The notes beneath the pieces were generated by a model. That model ran no database searches, was not told the origin of the DNA, and was given only the letters and a program-made list of their open reading frames with translations. 45,458 nt of DNA from Candidatus Berkelbacteria bacterium. Its GTDB lineage: Bacteria > Patescibacteriota > UBA1384 > VFKW01. Made by a program: the position numbers and the translations under genes. Below are positions 6,858-15,049 of this stretch, in pieces. Numbering within the stretch: position 1 is the first letter of the stretch; every line of letters begins with the position of its first letter. Location: positions 1-45,458 of the forward strand of contig VFKW01000035.1 of the NCBI GenBank assembly GCA_009885355.1, read 5' to 3'.

Positions 6858-8900
6858 CTATCGTGGCTTTGTGATTAAAAACGCCGCCACCACCGAAAGC
6901 ACCGCGGCTATCAATCCTAAAAACATTGCAATATACATATTTGTTTGGATTTTGCTTTTAGCCAGTGGATTTCGTCCGATTGCTTCCAATCCTCGTCCGG
7001 CCATCCAGGCCATCCCAAGAGCTGAGCCCAAAATTCCCAATCCCGAAGCGATGCCGGCTGAAATATATTTCACAGATCCATATGTACTACTGCCTGAAAA
7101 TGTCGCCGCTCCGGCCAGCCGCATCGGCTGTCCTGTCACTTCAAATGTATTACTCACTCCATTCATCCCTGGCGAAATCGCGTCGATTACCACATTTTTC
7201 TTCCCAACTGCAATTGTCACTTTTCCAGTCCAAACCCCTTCTTTAAAATCATTGATCGCCGTTGGCACCATCGTGTTTGTCGAATCTCGTAGAGCGACTT
7301 GATCTTTAAAGTCGATAACGATATTCCCGGATACGTCTTTGGCAGTGACTTTTACGTCAAAGGCCGTGCCTGCTTTTTTTGGTCCTTTTATTTCCTCAAA
7401 AATGAAATACCCTGCGCTCGATGGTTTTGATGAAATAGTTACTTCAACAGCTTTTTTAACTGCCGCCTGGGTCGCCTCGATACTCAGTTTGCCATTTCCT
7501 GGAGTATCCTTCAAAACCAATTCGTTATTATTGCCGCTATCTGTCATCAATTCGCCAATAGCACTATTATCAATCGTCCATTTAAAATTCACTTCAGTAA
7601 TGGCAAAGTTATATTTATCATAAGCTGTGGCTGTTAAAAAATGTCTCGAATTCACATTTCCCTGAATCACGTAAGGTGTCACAATTACATGATCCAAAAC
7701 ACCTTGTCCGACCAATTTTTTCGGGTACTGTTTGACAAAGTCTTTCAAATCAGTCAAATCCCAGTTTTTCGCATCCGTTCCACCCCCGGCGCCATCGCCT
7801 AAGCCGCCCCCTGTGCCTGCGCCAGTCCCGTTGGCTCCGCCGCTTCCGGTGCCGGTCCCGCTTCCATTTCCGCTGCCGCCGCCGCCAACTAGGTCGGCGT
7901 CTATCTCTTCGTCGCTCATCACTGAAACTGACGCCATTGCTCCGATTGAGCCGGATTGCGCTTTTATTGTATTTGTAAAACTTGCTACTACTGTTCCAGC
8001 CGTGAAGATGCCATTTGAATCAATCGTCCCGCCTCCGTTTAATACGGACCAAGTAACCAATCCCATTGGCGCCGGATTGTTATATATGTCATATCCGGCT
8101 GCTTGGAATACCTGCTGGGCTCCTTTTGGAATTACAGACAAAATCGGATTGATTTGGATATGGTGCAGTGAGCCGCTAAAGGCATTTCCATAATAATTAA
8201 TCGGCGGTGCCAAGCCTTCAGTCAAAGATGCCGTCACCGTATAAGTACCGATCTTCGTGCCTAATTTTAAATTAGTCGATTTCATCCCATTAACATCTGT
8301 CATTCCGCCATTTGAGGATAATTGATAACCAGTCGCTCCTGGTGGGAAAGAAGTTACTTGAAAAATTACTCCCAGATTTTGAATTGGGTTTGAATACCTA
8401 TCTACCGCTTTTATTACAAAACTACTTCCAAGTGTGTTATTAACAATATTTGAATCAGCTCCAGCTCCGATCGAGCGCATATAAATCTGGCTTGAATCCG
8501 GTAATACCATAAATGCCATACTGGTTCCAGGCATGATAATAGGTGCGTTGGCATTAACGGCAGTTGCTGTAATCGTTACTGAATTGGATGCTTTCGTGAT
8601 TCTGACATTGCCTGAGTATGATCCGTTTTCCATCCATACTCTATTTGGACTTATTGTGCTCGGCGAATTTGAATCACTCAGATAAACCCAATTTGTAAAA
8701 CCTGGCTCAGCTGGATTTACAGTTTCGATGTCAATTGTAAAATAAGTTCCGGCTATCTTAGGCTCTGCTGCCAGATTTGTTACAAAGCTAAAATTACTGC
8801 CTGCTGCTACTGCCGTTTTAAAAAGCAGTAAATTAGACAGCAAAACAGTTAAACAGAAGATAGTGCACACAAACTTATATGCAAATCTTTGGGTTAGCAC
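6858..8900 (-). CDS. Secreted Ig-like multidomain protein fused to an F-type ATPase c-subunit hairpin
   Basis: This 680-residue protein occupies the atpE position. It starts at GTG 8900 after AGAGGGG. Order: signal peptide 1-33; an Ig-like module about 37-135; an invasin-type (Big_1-like) domain about 140-230; a Big_2-like domain about 245-328; a Gly/Ser/Thr linker 338-375; further Ig-like domains about 400-490; and a module about 498-590 that resembles the first. Residues 609-680 are a c-subunit hairpin: Gly/Ala-rich TM1 (about 611-634), polar loop with GRNP (642-645) and KIQTN, and TM2 (653-676). No Asp or Glu occurs in either helix; the canonical carboxylate position is Leu663 or Ala665 depending on alignment. 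In known c subunits both termini face outside, so the signal peptide and external domains fit the topology. It could form a ring with external arms, join a mixed ring with a normal c from elsewhere, or be a static anchor. Confidence 0.9.
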   Translation of the reverse strand: MLTQRFAYKFVCTIFCLTVLLSNLLLFKTAVAAGSNFSFVTNLAAEPKIAGTYFTIDIETVNPAEPGFTNWVYLSDSNSPSTISPNRVWMENGSYSGNVRITKASNSVTITATAVNANAPIIMPGTSMAFMVLPDSSQIYMRSIGAGADSNIVNNTLGSSFVIKAVDRYSNPIQNLGVIFQVTSFPPGATGYQLSSNGGMTDVNGMKSTNLKLGTKIGTYTVTASLTEGLAPPINYYGNAFSGSLHHIQINPILSVIPKGAQQVFQAAGYDIYNNPAPMGLVTWSVLNGGGTIDSNGIFTAGTVVASFTNTIKAQSGSIGAMASVSVMSDEEIDADLVGGGGSGNGSGTGTGSGGANGTGAGTGGGLGDGAGGGTDAKNWDLTDLKDFVKQYPKKLVGQGVLDHVIVTPYVIQGNVNSRHFLTATAYDKYNFAITEVNFKWTIDNSAIGELMTDSGNNNELVLKDTPGNGKLSIEATQAAVKKAVEVTISSKPSSAGYFIFEEIKGPKKAGTAFDVKVTAKDVSGNIVIDFKDQVALRDSTNTMVPTAINDFKEGVWTGKVTIAVGKKNVVIDAISPGMNGVSNTFEVTGQPMRLAGAATFSGSSTYGSVKYISAGIASGLGILGSALGMAWMAGRGLEAIGRNPLAKSKIQTNMYIAMFLGLIAAVLSVVAAFLITKPR

Positions 8901-8960
8901 ATATACCCCTCTTTTAAAACTTACACATTCATTGTATCAAATATTTCCCCAACCGCAAAT

Positions 8961-9106
8961 TAGTAGTTAGTAGTTGGGAGTTGGTAGCTAGGGGAATGCC
9001 GACGACATTGCCACAAAAAACTAGTGTTGCTCCATATCGTTTAGAATCGTCAACAAAACTTTAAACGGCCCCACAACTACTATCTACTAACTACCAGCTA
9101 CTACTA
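8961..9106. repeat. Imperfect inverted repeat of TAGTAGTTAG-type words
   Basis: Sequence at 8961-8994 (TAGTAGTTAGTAGTTGGGAG onward) is imperfectly complementary to 9069-9106, which contains CTACTATCTACTAACTACC. About 75 bp separate the arms. The right arm overlaps the stop codon of the dockerin gene. The same word class recurs downstream of rpoD near 17580-17610, so this is a dispersed intergenic repeat. It may act as a terminator or mRNA-stabilising stem between the dockerin gene and the c-fusion gene. Confidence 0.5.
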
Positions 9107-10342
9107 GGTTTGCCAGAAGAACATCATAATACTGAAGTCGATTAGATTAACAAGACCGTCATTATTTATATCAGCCAATGGACTTGTTGACGCCCAGTAA
9201 TAAAGCAGGATAGAAAAATCCGTTAAATTGGTGCGGCTATCACAACTCAAATCGCCTTGGGATATGTCACAAGCCGGGTCTCCATCGGGCGGATCAACTG
9301 ACGGATCAACTACTTTAAAATTCAAACTAAAACTAAATAAGCTTTTATTGCCGATATTATCATGAACAAGTGTATATAGTACATGGTCCCCCAACTCAAA
9401 ATCATTTGTATTTGTCAGTGTATAACTGTAAGATCCATTGCTGGCAACTGTGTCTTCATAGCTTTGCAATGGCGGCTCTGTATAAGTAGTCAATCCCCAA
9501 TCTGAAATACTAATACCACTAGCAGTCAAAGGTTCTCCCCTTGTTATTTCAGTTTTATCAAGCTCAATTGTCGGTGGGATTATTATGCCGCTTACCTGGG
9601 TAACTATATAAGGCTGGATAAACATTCGAATTTCAACCGATGGCGTATAACGATCACGGAAATCAGTTCCATAGACCAATATTAAATGTTCATTTGGAGA
9701 AAAACCTGACATTAGTTGGGAAAAAGCGCCAGCGCCGTCAGATAGACAAGTGCCAATATTTACATTATTTTCTGTAAATGCTATCAGCATATTTGGACCG
9801 GCCTGGCCAGATACTATTATTTGTCCGTTATTTGCCGGTACCTCTGCTCGCACAATAACCGATCCATCTGTACTGGTTGCTAATATATGTGCTCGATTAT
9901 AGGTTATAGCTCCGTTTGCATCTGGTGAAATTTTAATATAGACATCAAACGCTCCCGGAATTGAAGGATTTTTTGCACGCAGATCATTTATACTTAAATA
10001 ATTATCAGGCAATAATTCGATCCCGGTAATTGTTAATGTATTGCCATTAATAGTATATTCAGGTGTTCCAGTAAAGCCACCTCCAAGGAATATTGGTGCT
10101 TGTACATTTGAAAAATATACGAAGTTAATTATCAAATAATCATCCACATGAAGAGTTTGCGAACCGGTTGGTAAACCAAAACGAATGTTATGCATAGCAA
10201 ATGCTTCCGGTGTATCATTGGAAATAATATCTTTTGGTGCATCAAGATAATCAATAGTAGCCGCTTTTACAAGCGGCAGTCTTGGGATAAGCACGCAAAT
10301 TAAAAGTGCTATCGATATAAATTTGGCAAACTTAAAATTCAC
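9104..10342 (-). CDS. Secreted protein with C-terminal dockerin-like repeat
   Basis: This 412-residue protein starts at GTG 10342, about 9 nt after AGGGG. A signal peptide covers residues 1-27 (ending LVKAA). The body is beta-rich: an N-terminal domain about 30-150, then carboxypeptidase-regulatory or Ig-like segments about 160-345. After a Pro/Asp linker comes a dockerin-like pair near 355-412: a degenerate first repeat (CDSRTNLTDFSILLYYW) and a full Ca-binding-loop repeat (ADINNDGLVNLIDFSIMMFFW). Dockerins bind cohesin domains, and two cohesin-like proteins are encoded just upstream on the same strand, so this protein is a good candidate partner. There is no membrane anchor after the signal peptide. 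It sits directly before the c-fusion gene. What the body binds is unknown. Confidence 0.82.
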   Translation of the reverse strand: MNFKFAKFISIALLICVLIPRLPLVKAATIDYLDAPKDIISNDTPEAFAMHNIRFGLPTGSQTLHVDDYLIINFVYFSNVQAPIFLGGGFTGTPEYTINGNTLTITGIELLPDNYLSINDLRAKNPSIPGAFDVYIKISPDANGAITYNRAHILATSTDGSVIVRAEVPANNGQIIVSGQAGPNMLIAFTENNVNIGTCLSDGAGAFSQLMSGFSPNEHLILVYGTDFRDRYTPSVEIRMFIQPYIVTQVSGIIIPPTIELDKTEITRGEPLTASGISISDWGLTTYTEPPLQSYEDTVASNGSYSYTLTNTNDFELGDHVLYTLVHDNIGNKSLFSFSLNFKVVDPSVDPPDGDPACDISQGDLSCDSRTNLTDFSILLYYWASTSPLADINNDGLVNLIDFSIMMFFWQT

Positions 10343-10420
10343 AATAAATGCCCCTCTCTAACTAGATTATCATTTTTTTTATATAAATAACAGGCGTTTT
10401 AATGCATCCTTAGCTATGGA

Positions 10421-10470
10421 TAGAATATAGAAAAATAAGAGCCCGTAAGCTCTTATTTTTCTATATTCTA
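10421..10470. terminator. Strong hairpin terminator, 22-bp perfect stem
   Basis: The arms 10421-10442 and 10449-10470 are perfectly complementary (22 bp) around the 6-nt loop CCGTAA. The stem has runs of A on one side and T on the other, so it could terminate transcription in both directions. On the minus strand it follows the stop of the gene at 10491, separating that gene from the dockerin gene. The dockerin gene therefore probably has its own promoter. Confidence 0.8.
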
Positions 10471-10490
10471 GGTTCTATATATTCTAAATT

Positions 10491-11426
10491 CTATTTAGTC
10501 AGATTATGCAACATCTTTTTGACATTCTTTCGTCCGGTGATCATAGCTACCAGTAAGATGATTACAATTACTATGATCGCTATTAGATATTTTGGGAAGA
10601 CAATAAACGCTGTAGTTGCCGATAAAGATTTTCCATCATTTTGCCCATATTTTGCAACCAAAGTTGCTGTATATCGATTTGCCAACATTCCTTTTGGTTT
10701 CCACACGGTTTCCATCTTTCGAATTGCTCCTGGTAATACATTCAATCCATTTAGATCGATTTGAGCTACTTTTTGGCCAAACATATTTGTAATTACGATC
10801 GTACCTTTTGGTCGAACGTGGTTATTACCAGTATCTTTTACTCGAAGATCAAGTGAAATAGGCCCTTTTTCATAATAATTTTTAGTTGTTTTAAATGAAG
10901 CAACGTTCGCTTCCTCTTTAACATTTCCAGATACTCGAAGTAAGATAAGTGATCCAACACGACTACTAACCGAAGCACCACTCTTAACTTCGCCGCCACC
11001 CATTACTACTAAAATCGAACCATAATGTCCGCCTGGTTCAGCATTTTTTGGTACATTAATTGAAAATGGAATTTCTTTTTCTTGTCCGGCAGCAAGTGTA
11101 AAAGTTTTAGGTTCTGGAAATACCCATTTGGATAATGAATAAGTTGTACTAGATTGACCATCGTCAATTAAAGCTACCCCGCCTTCTTCGCCGACTGCTT
11201 TAAAATCATCAACTATAATAGAGTATTTTGTTTCACTACCGGAATCATTTCTTACCTTGATTTTATCATTCAAGCTATCGCCTGGATTAGCATAAAGCTC
11301 AAAAGAAGGTGGTATGACCGTAATTCCTCTACCGCTTGTATCAGCCGCACTCACAAAAGACGGCGTGCCGAATAAAAATACCAGTGTACAAGCTCCTGCC
11401 AGGACAATTATCATCCTTTTTAGCAT
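10491..11426 (-). CDS. Membrane-anchored beta-sandwich surface protein (DUF916-like organisation)
   Basis: The start chosen is ATG 11426, preceded by AAAGGAG with a 5-nt gap; an upstream in-frame ATG lacks a site. The 311-residue protein has a signal peptide (residues 1-27, cleavage near SAA), two beta-sandwich domains of the type seen in WxL-associated or DUF916-like proteins (residues about 35-255; opening ITVIPPSFELYANPGD, with GGHYGSILVVMGGG in the middle), one membrane helix (about 279-299) and a short basic cytoplasmic tail. Known DUF916 relatives bind other surface proteins on Gram-positive cells; whether that applies here is inference. Its position between the cohesin-like genes and the dockerin gene suggests it is part of the same surface assembly. 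Confidence 0.72.
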   Translation of the reverse strand: MLKRMIIVLAGACTLVFLFGTPSFVSAADTSGRGITVIPPSFELYANPGDSLNDKIKVRNDSGSETKYSIIVDDFKAVGEEGGVALIDDGQSSTTYSLSKWVFPEPKTFTLAAGQEKEIPFSINVPKNAEPGGHYGSILVVMGGGEVKSGASVSSRVGSLILLRVSGNVKEEANVASFKTTKNYYEKGPISLDLRVKDTGNNHVRPKGTIVITNMFGQKVAQIDLNGLNVLPGAIRKMETVWKPKGMLANRYTATLVAKYGQNDGKSLSATTAFIVFPKYLIAIIVIVIILLVAMITGRKNVKKMLHNLTK

Positions 11427-11637
11427 AGAAACTCCTTTATAGCTTCTTACAATTATCATCATATATAACAATGATATAAATTAATATTAATCTTGTCAAA
11501 TAAAAACCATCTATTAACAAAGATCCCTTGGATCTTACATCAAGTATTTAAACCAAAATACCATTCCAGCTAATAATAAGAGTATTTTTAGTAAATGTCA
11601 AATTTTTATGCATATTTTTATTAAATAGTTCGCAAAA

Positions 11638-12666
11638 TTAGCTTTTTAAAATCGATAATTTACTTTTTTCTTCAGTGGTTAATTCGTTTTTAGCTTGCTC
11701 AAATTCTTGGATTATTCTCTCTTTGCCTCCCTCAACTTTCTGATCTACCAGGTCAAGCTTGCTTTCCAAAGAGGAAAGTGTTCCCAAATGGCTGTCAAAT
11801 AGATGCACAAGCTCTAAGTGCCTTTTCTTCTCTGTAAAATACAGTTTAATCGCCAAATTTACGACCAGTACAATTAATAATACTGTTGGCAATAAGCCAT
11901 AATATAATGGATTTTTAAAAGCTGAACCTTTGACAGATACTTTTGTGTTATCTTCTGAAGCTTTCAAAACATCTTCTTTGTTTGCTCCTGATCGTCCATT
12001 AACTTGTTTTAAGGATCCTTTTATTCTGCCGGGCACAGTATTGATATTTTTCAAAATCGGAATTGTCATCGCGTCATTACTTGGTTTCAATCCGCTTTCC
12101 TCTGGTGCGATTTTTTCCGGCGGTCCGCTTGCGGAAGCTGCCTCGCCAGTAGATGTGTCAGTCGGTGTTTGCCCCACACCGTAAGTATTTATTGACAAGG
12201 TCTTTACTGTAAAACCTTCGACTTGTGCTCCGGTCGGTCCGTATCTGGCCTCAAAATTCTTAATTTCGATCAAGGCCGTGCCAGCCGTTTTTACCTTGAA
12301 AACTAAAGTAGTGATCAGTCCTATTCCTGTAAAGCCTGCCTTGCCTACAATTCCACATTCATAGCGTGTTGCCGATTGTGTTCCTCCTGGCATCGGTAAA
12401 ACTGATCCACTGTTGCTTGGCGAATTTGACTCTGCTTGTAAAATTTCCGTCGGGTATGAAATATCAAATCCTACCGCTCCAACTGGATCAGTGCCGGTGT
12501 CGATATTTATTTTAACTTCGAGCTTTTGGCCGACTTCAACTGAACTCATCGATGGCATCAAAGTAACTTCTTTAGCCGCCGCCAATGTTTCAAGCGGCGA
12601 CAAAAATATCGCCCCCAAAATCGGTAGCAACAAAATCACGCAGATTTTTCTGGCTAAATTTATCAT
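11638..12666 (-). CDS. Cohesin-like domain protein with TM helix and cytoplasmic coiled coil
   Basis: This 342-residue protein begins with an ATG that overlaps the upstream stop (ATGA), showing translational coupling. Order: signal peptide 1-30; cohesin-like domain about 33-165, opening KEVTLMPSMSSVEVGQKLEV and containing VGAVGFDISYPTEILQA; a Pro/Ser/Thr-rich linker about 165-250; one membrane helix about 257-277; and a charged C-terminal coiled coil about 280-342. Cohesin domains normally bind dockerins, and a dockerin-like protein is encoded about 1.3 kb downstream. The cytoplasmic coiled coil is unusual for a cohesin anchor and could contact an intracellular partner. A link to the ATPase peripheral stalk is possible but purely speculative. 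Confidence 0.78.
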   Translation of the reverse strand: MINLARKICVILLLPILGAIFLSPLETLAAAKEVTLMPSMSSVEVGQKLEVKINIDTGTDPVGAVGFDISYPTEILQAESNSPSNSGSVLPMPGGTQSATRYECGIVGKAGFTGIGLITTLVFKVKTAGTALIEIKNFEARYGPTGAQVEGFTVKTLSINTYGVGQTPTDTSTGEAASASGPPEKIAPEESGLKPSNDAMTIPILKNINTVPGRIKGSLKQVNGRSGANKEDVLKASEDNTKVSVKGSAFKNPLYYGLLPTVLLIVLVVNLAIKLYFTEKKRHLELVHLFDSHLGTLSSLESKLDLVDQKVEGGKERIIQEFEQAKNELTTEEKSKLSILKS

Positions 12667-13223
12667 ATCCCCGCTTTGATCTTTATACTCACAGTATCCA
12701 AATCCTTCAATAAATTGGTTCCCTTACCGTCATTTGCCAACACCATACTCTGTTTACTAACCTTCAAATCGGTCGTTTTTATCGCTTTTGTTAAAAATTC
12801 GATCGTCTGCATCGTATTTTTCCCTTTAAATCCAGGGTAAGGCGTGCCGCAGGCTAGTTTTATCAAACCTTTTTCATTACTATAGCTATTTTCCGGATAA
12901 AATTTGCAAAAAGATTCAGTCGTATCATTTTTTATAACTTGCAGGACGCGCGGATCAAATTCAATATAGCTTTGGGCTGCATTTATATAATAATTATGAG
13001 TATCAACAATTATCTTCGCTTTAAAAGTTTTTCCCACTCCGCTTATTTCTGTCGGTGCTTCGATCGTCAAGGTCGAATTACTCTTATTGACCTGGGTTTT
13101 ATTCCAATCCACCCTCACTTTTGGATTTGGTTTAAAAAATAACGCATAAATAATAATTCCTGCTAATATTAAAACCAGCAAAAATTGCTTCTTGATAAAG
13201 TCTAGGATGATATCTTTATTCAC
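12663..13223 (-). CDS. Membrane-tethered cohesin-like protein
   Basis: This 186-residue protein starts at GTG 13223, 8 nt after AGGAG. It has an N-terminal membrane helix (about 13-31) that acts as an uncleaved anchor, then one external domain with cohesin-like features: FKAKIIVDTHNYYINAAQ and YIEFDPRVLQVIKND, matching the pattern in the downstream protein and in family members where the domain opens with a binding-face beta strand. Two Cys (about 107 and 125) could pair. The stop overlaps the next cohesin-like gene, so the two are co-translated. Assignment to the cohesin/carbohydrate-binding superfamily rests on the pattern, not on a search. Confidence 0.7.
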   Translation of the reverse strand: MNKDIILDFIKKQFLLVLILAGIIIYALFFKPNPKVRVDWNKTQVNKSNSTLTIEAPTEISGVGKTFKAKIIVDTHNYYINAAQSYIEFDPRVLQVIKNDTTESFCKFYPENSYSNEKGLIKLACGTPYPGFKGKNTMQTIEFLTKAIKTTDLKVSKQSMVLANDGKGTNLLKDLDTVSIKIKAGI

Positions 13224-13393
13224 TTTTCGTTCTCCTATTTAAAAATAATAAAAAACTGGTTCAATTTAATTTTAAATCAATTTCCAGTTTATTTATCGCC
13301 CTCCTAGCTTATATTGTTATTAATACTATTATAAAGTAAACAAGCGTCTTTTGCCAATATCCCTGTGCAACAATTCAGCTCTTTTGTGATTTA

Positions 13394-13447
13394 CCGTAGC
13401 CCAGACTTTAGTCTGCCCCCAGTCCGTAGCCCAGACTTTAGTCTGCC
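13394..13447. repeat. Two copies of a 24-bp repeat with internal dyad
   Basis: CCGTAGCCCAGACTTTAGTC followed by TGCC occurs at 13394-13417 and again at 13424-13447 without mismatch. Each copy contains the near-palindrome CAGACTTTAGTCTG. Similar words are common as dispersed intergenic repeats in some bacteria. The pair lies between the divergent cohesin and metalloprotease genes, so a regulatory role is possible. Two copies without spacers do not make a CRISPR array. Confidence 0.6.
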
Positions 13448-13472
13448 TGGTTGGATCATAAGTTCCCGTCGC

Positions 13473-13501
13473 TTGCTCAAACTTCTTATACTCACTATAA
13501 T
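13473..13501 (+). promoter_or_regulatory. Predicted sigma70 promoter giving a leaderless mRNA
   Basis: A -35 box TTGCTC (13473-13478), a 17-nt spacer and a perfect -10 box TATAAT (13496-13501) lie directly before the metalloprotease. Its ATG is at 13509, the expected transcription start 7-8 nt after the -10 box. There is no Shine-Dalgarno site. Together these suggest a leaderless transcript. Confidence 0.55.
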
Positions 13502-13508
13502 AAAATAG

Positions 13509-15041
13509 ATGATAATAAAACTGCGCAAACATAAATTCATATTTCTCCATACTGGTAAGGTGTTGGCGGGAGCTTTTTTAATTGCTTTAACGATTTTTTC
13601 CTATACTTTTGGCAAGAGTATTTCTCCAAAAAATAATACCCCTTCCATTCAAAAAAAGAATTATGTAAAAATAACACCAACCCCAACCCCAGTTCAAGTT
13701 GCTGCAATTCAAGAAGCCATAAAAAAAGATCCTTCCCAATCCCCGGTTGTTCCCAAAAAAGCCATTGCCAATAAAAAATCTTTTACCGGCAAGACAACTA
13801 CCAATTCCGATGGCACCAAAACAACCAGCGGGGGAGAAGGCGGCAGCTCTCCGGAATTAAATAGTTTATCCCCAAGCGGTGTCAACAACCCTTTAAATAT
13901 TAAAATTGAGGATAAAACCGGAAGCTATCCTTTGCTTATTACTCCGCTCAAAGATTATCTCAATACCTTGAAATGGTCCACCGAAATTGCCACCCTCGCT
14001 GACATTGAGATCGTTGACGTCGGCGACACCGGCTGGGCTGGCCAATATTCTTTTTCATATAATCAAAACCAATCCGGTCAAGTCACCTCTCTGGTCGGCC
14101 TCATCAAGCTCAATGTTTTTTACAGTAAAGATAAATCATATTTTACCGACTATATGAAACTCGTTTTATCCCATGAATACGGCCATCACTACACTCAGTA
14201 TTATAAATTATTCAAATGGAAACTGCTTTCCGGTACTCGTTTTCCCGATCAATATTACGCCATCAGGCCTCTGACCAAAGTCACAACTACTTTTGATTAT
14301 TCTCTCAATTGGGAAAATTGCGATGCCGAGATCATCGCCGAAGACTACTCCTATATATATTCCGGCTATAGTTATCATGGCATGAGCGAAAAATACGGTT
14401 ATCCAGCCTCTCCAGCCATCTCCAATTGGCTCGCCAATGACCTGCCAGGTGGACCAGGCGCTTCTCCAGTGGTTCCAGTAGTTACTCCGACTGATAATCC
14501 TCCGACGATCAATATCACCTCGCCTGTGGATAACTCAACCGTTTCTAGTAATATTACGATCCAAGCTACCGCCAGCGATGACCATGCTGTCTCAAAAGTC
14601 GCCTTTTATATCGGAGATATTCGTATTTTGGAAAAAACCTCCATCCCTTACGAAGCTACTTTCAATTCCGGTGCCTATGATAATATTTCGTATTCTATCC
14701 GTGCCATCGCCACCGATGACGCCAATCATTCAACCACCGCTACTATTAATTTAACTTTCAATAACATCAAACCGATCATCACCATCAACAGTCCCAACAA
14801 CGATCCATATACCTGGACCACCGGCGATCTCACCATCGACACCTCTGCCCAAAGCGAAAACAGCGTATCAAAAATCGAAATTTATATAAATGATCAATTA
14901 GGTATCACCAGAAATACAGATCATCTTGCAGCAGTCTGGTCATCATCAGGTGTTTCCGCCGGAACTTATGATATTAAAATAAAAGCTTACGATCAAAATG
15001 GAAATATCGGTACAAAAACATTTAAAGTCATCAAACAATAG
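13509..15041 (+). CDS. Membrane-anchored HExxH metalloprotease with Ig-like repeats
   Basis: This 510-residue protein has an N-terminal membrane helix (about 16-35), a long Pro/Thr/Ser/Lys-rich stalk (about 40-125), and a protease-like domain containing the zinc motif HEYGHH (H222, E223, H226). A likely third ligand lies in NCDAEIIAEDY further on. After a Pro/Gly linker (about 325-345) come two bacterial Ig-like domains (about 345-430 and 435-510), the kind often used for surface binding. The protein therefore faces outside, tethered by its N-terminus. Substrate unknown; it could process the neighbouring surface proteins or attack other cells. The gene is divergent from the cohesin operon and 8 nt upstream of a membrane protein gene. 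Confidence 0.8.
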   Translation: MIIKLRKHKFIFLHTGKVLAGAFLIALTIFSYTFGKSISPKNNTPSIQKKNYVKITPTPTPVQVAAIQEAIKKDPSQSPVVPKKAIANKKSFTGKTTTNSDGTKTTSGGEGGSSPELNSLSPSGVNNPLNIKIEDKTGSYPLLITPLKDYLNTLKWSTEIATLADIEIVDVGDTGWAGQYSFSYNQNQSGQVTSLVGLIKLNVFYSKDKSYFTDYMKLVLSHEYGHHYTQYYKLFKWKLLSGTRFPDQYYAIRPLTKVTTTFDYSLNWENCDAEIIAEDYSYIYSGYSYHGMSEKYGYPASPAISNWLANDLPGGPGASPVVPVVTPTDNPPTINITSPVDNSTVSSNITIQATASDDHAVSKVAFYIGDIRILEKTSIPYEATFNSGAYDNISYSIRAIATDDANHSTTATINLTFNNIKPIITINSPNNDPYTWTTGDLTIDTSAQSENSVSKIEIYINDQLGITRNTDHLAAVWSSSGVSAGTYDIKIKAYDQNGNIGTKTFKVIKQ

Positions 15042-15049
15042 GAGAAAAA

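Noticed and set aside
7732..8193. Plus-strand open frame of about 150 residues, extremely Pro-rich
   Set aside because: It is the antisense of the Gly-rich linker in the c-fusion gene, and has no Shine-Dalgarno site or recognisable fold.
13394..13447. Possible CRISPR array
   Set aside because: Only two copies with a 6-bp gap and no cas genes; it is a short dispersed repeat.
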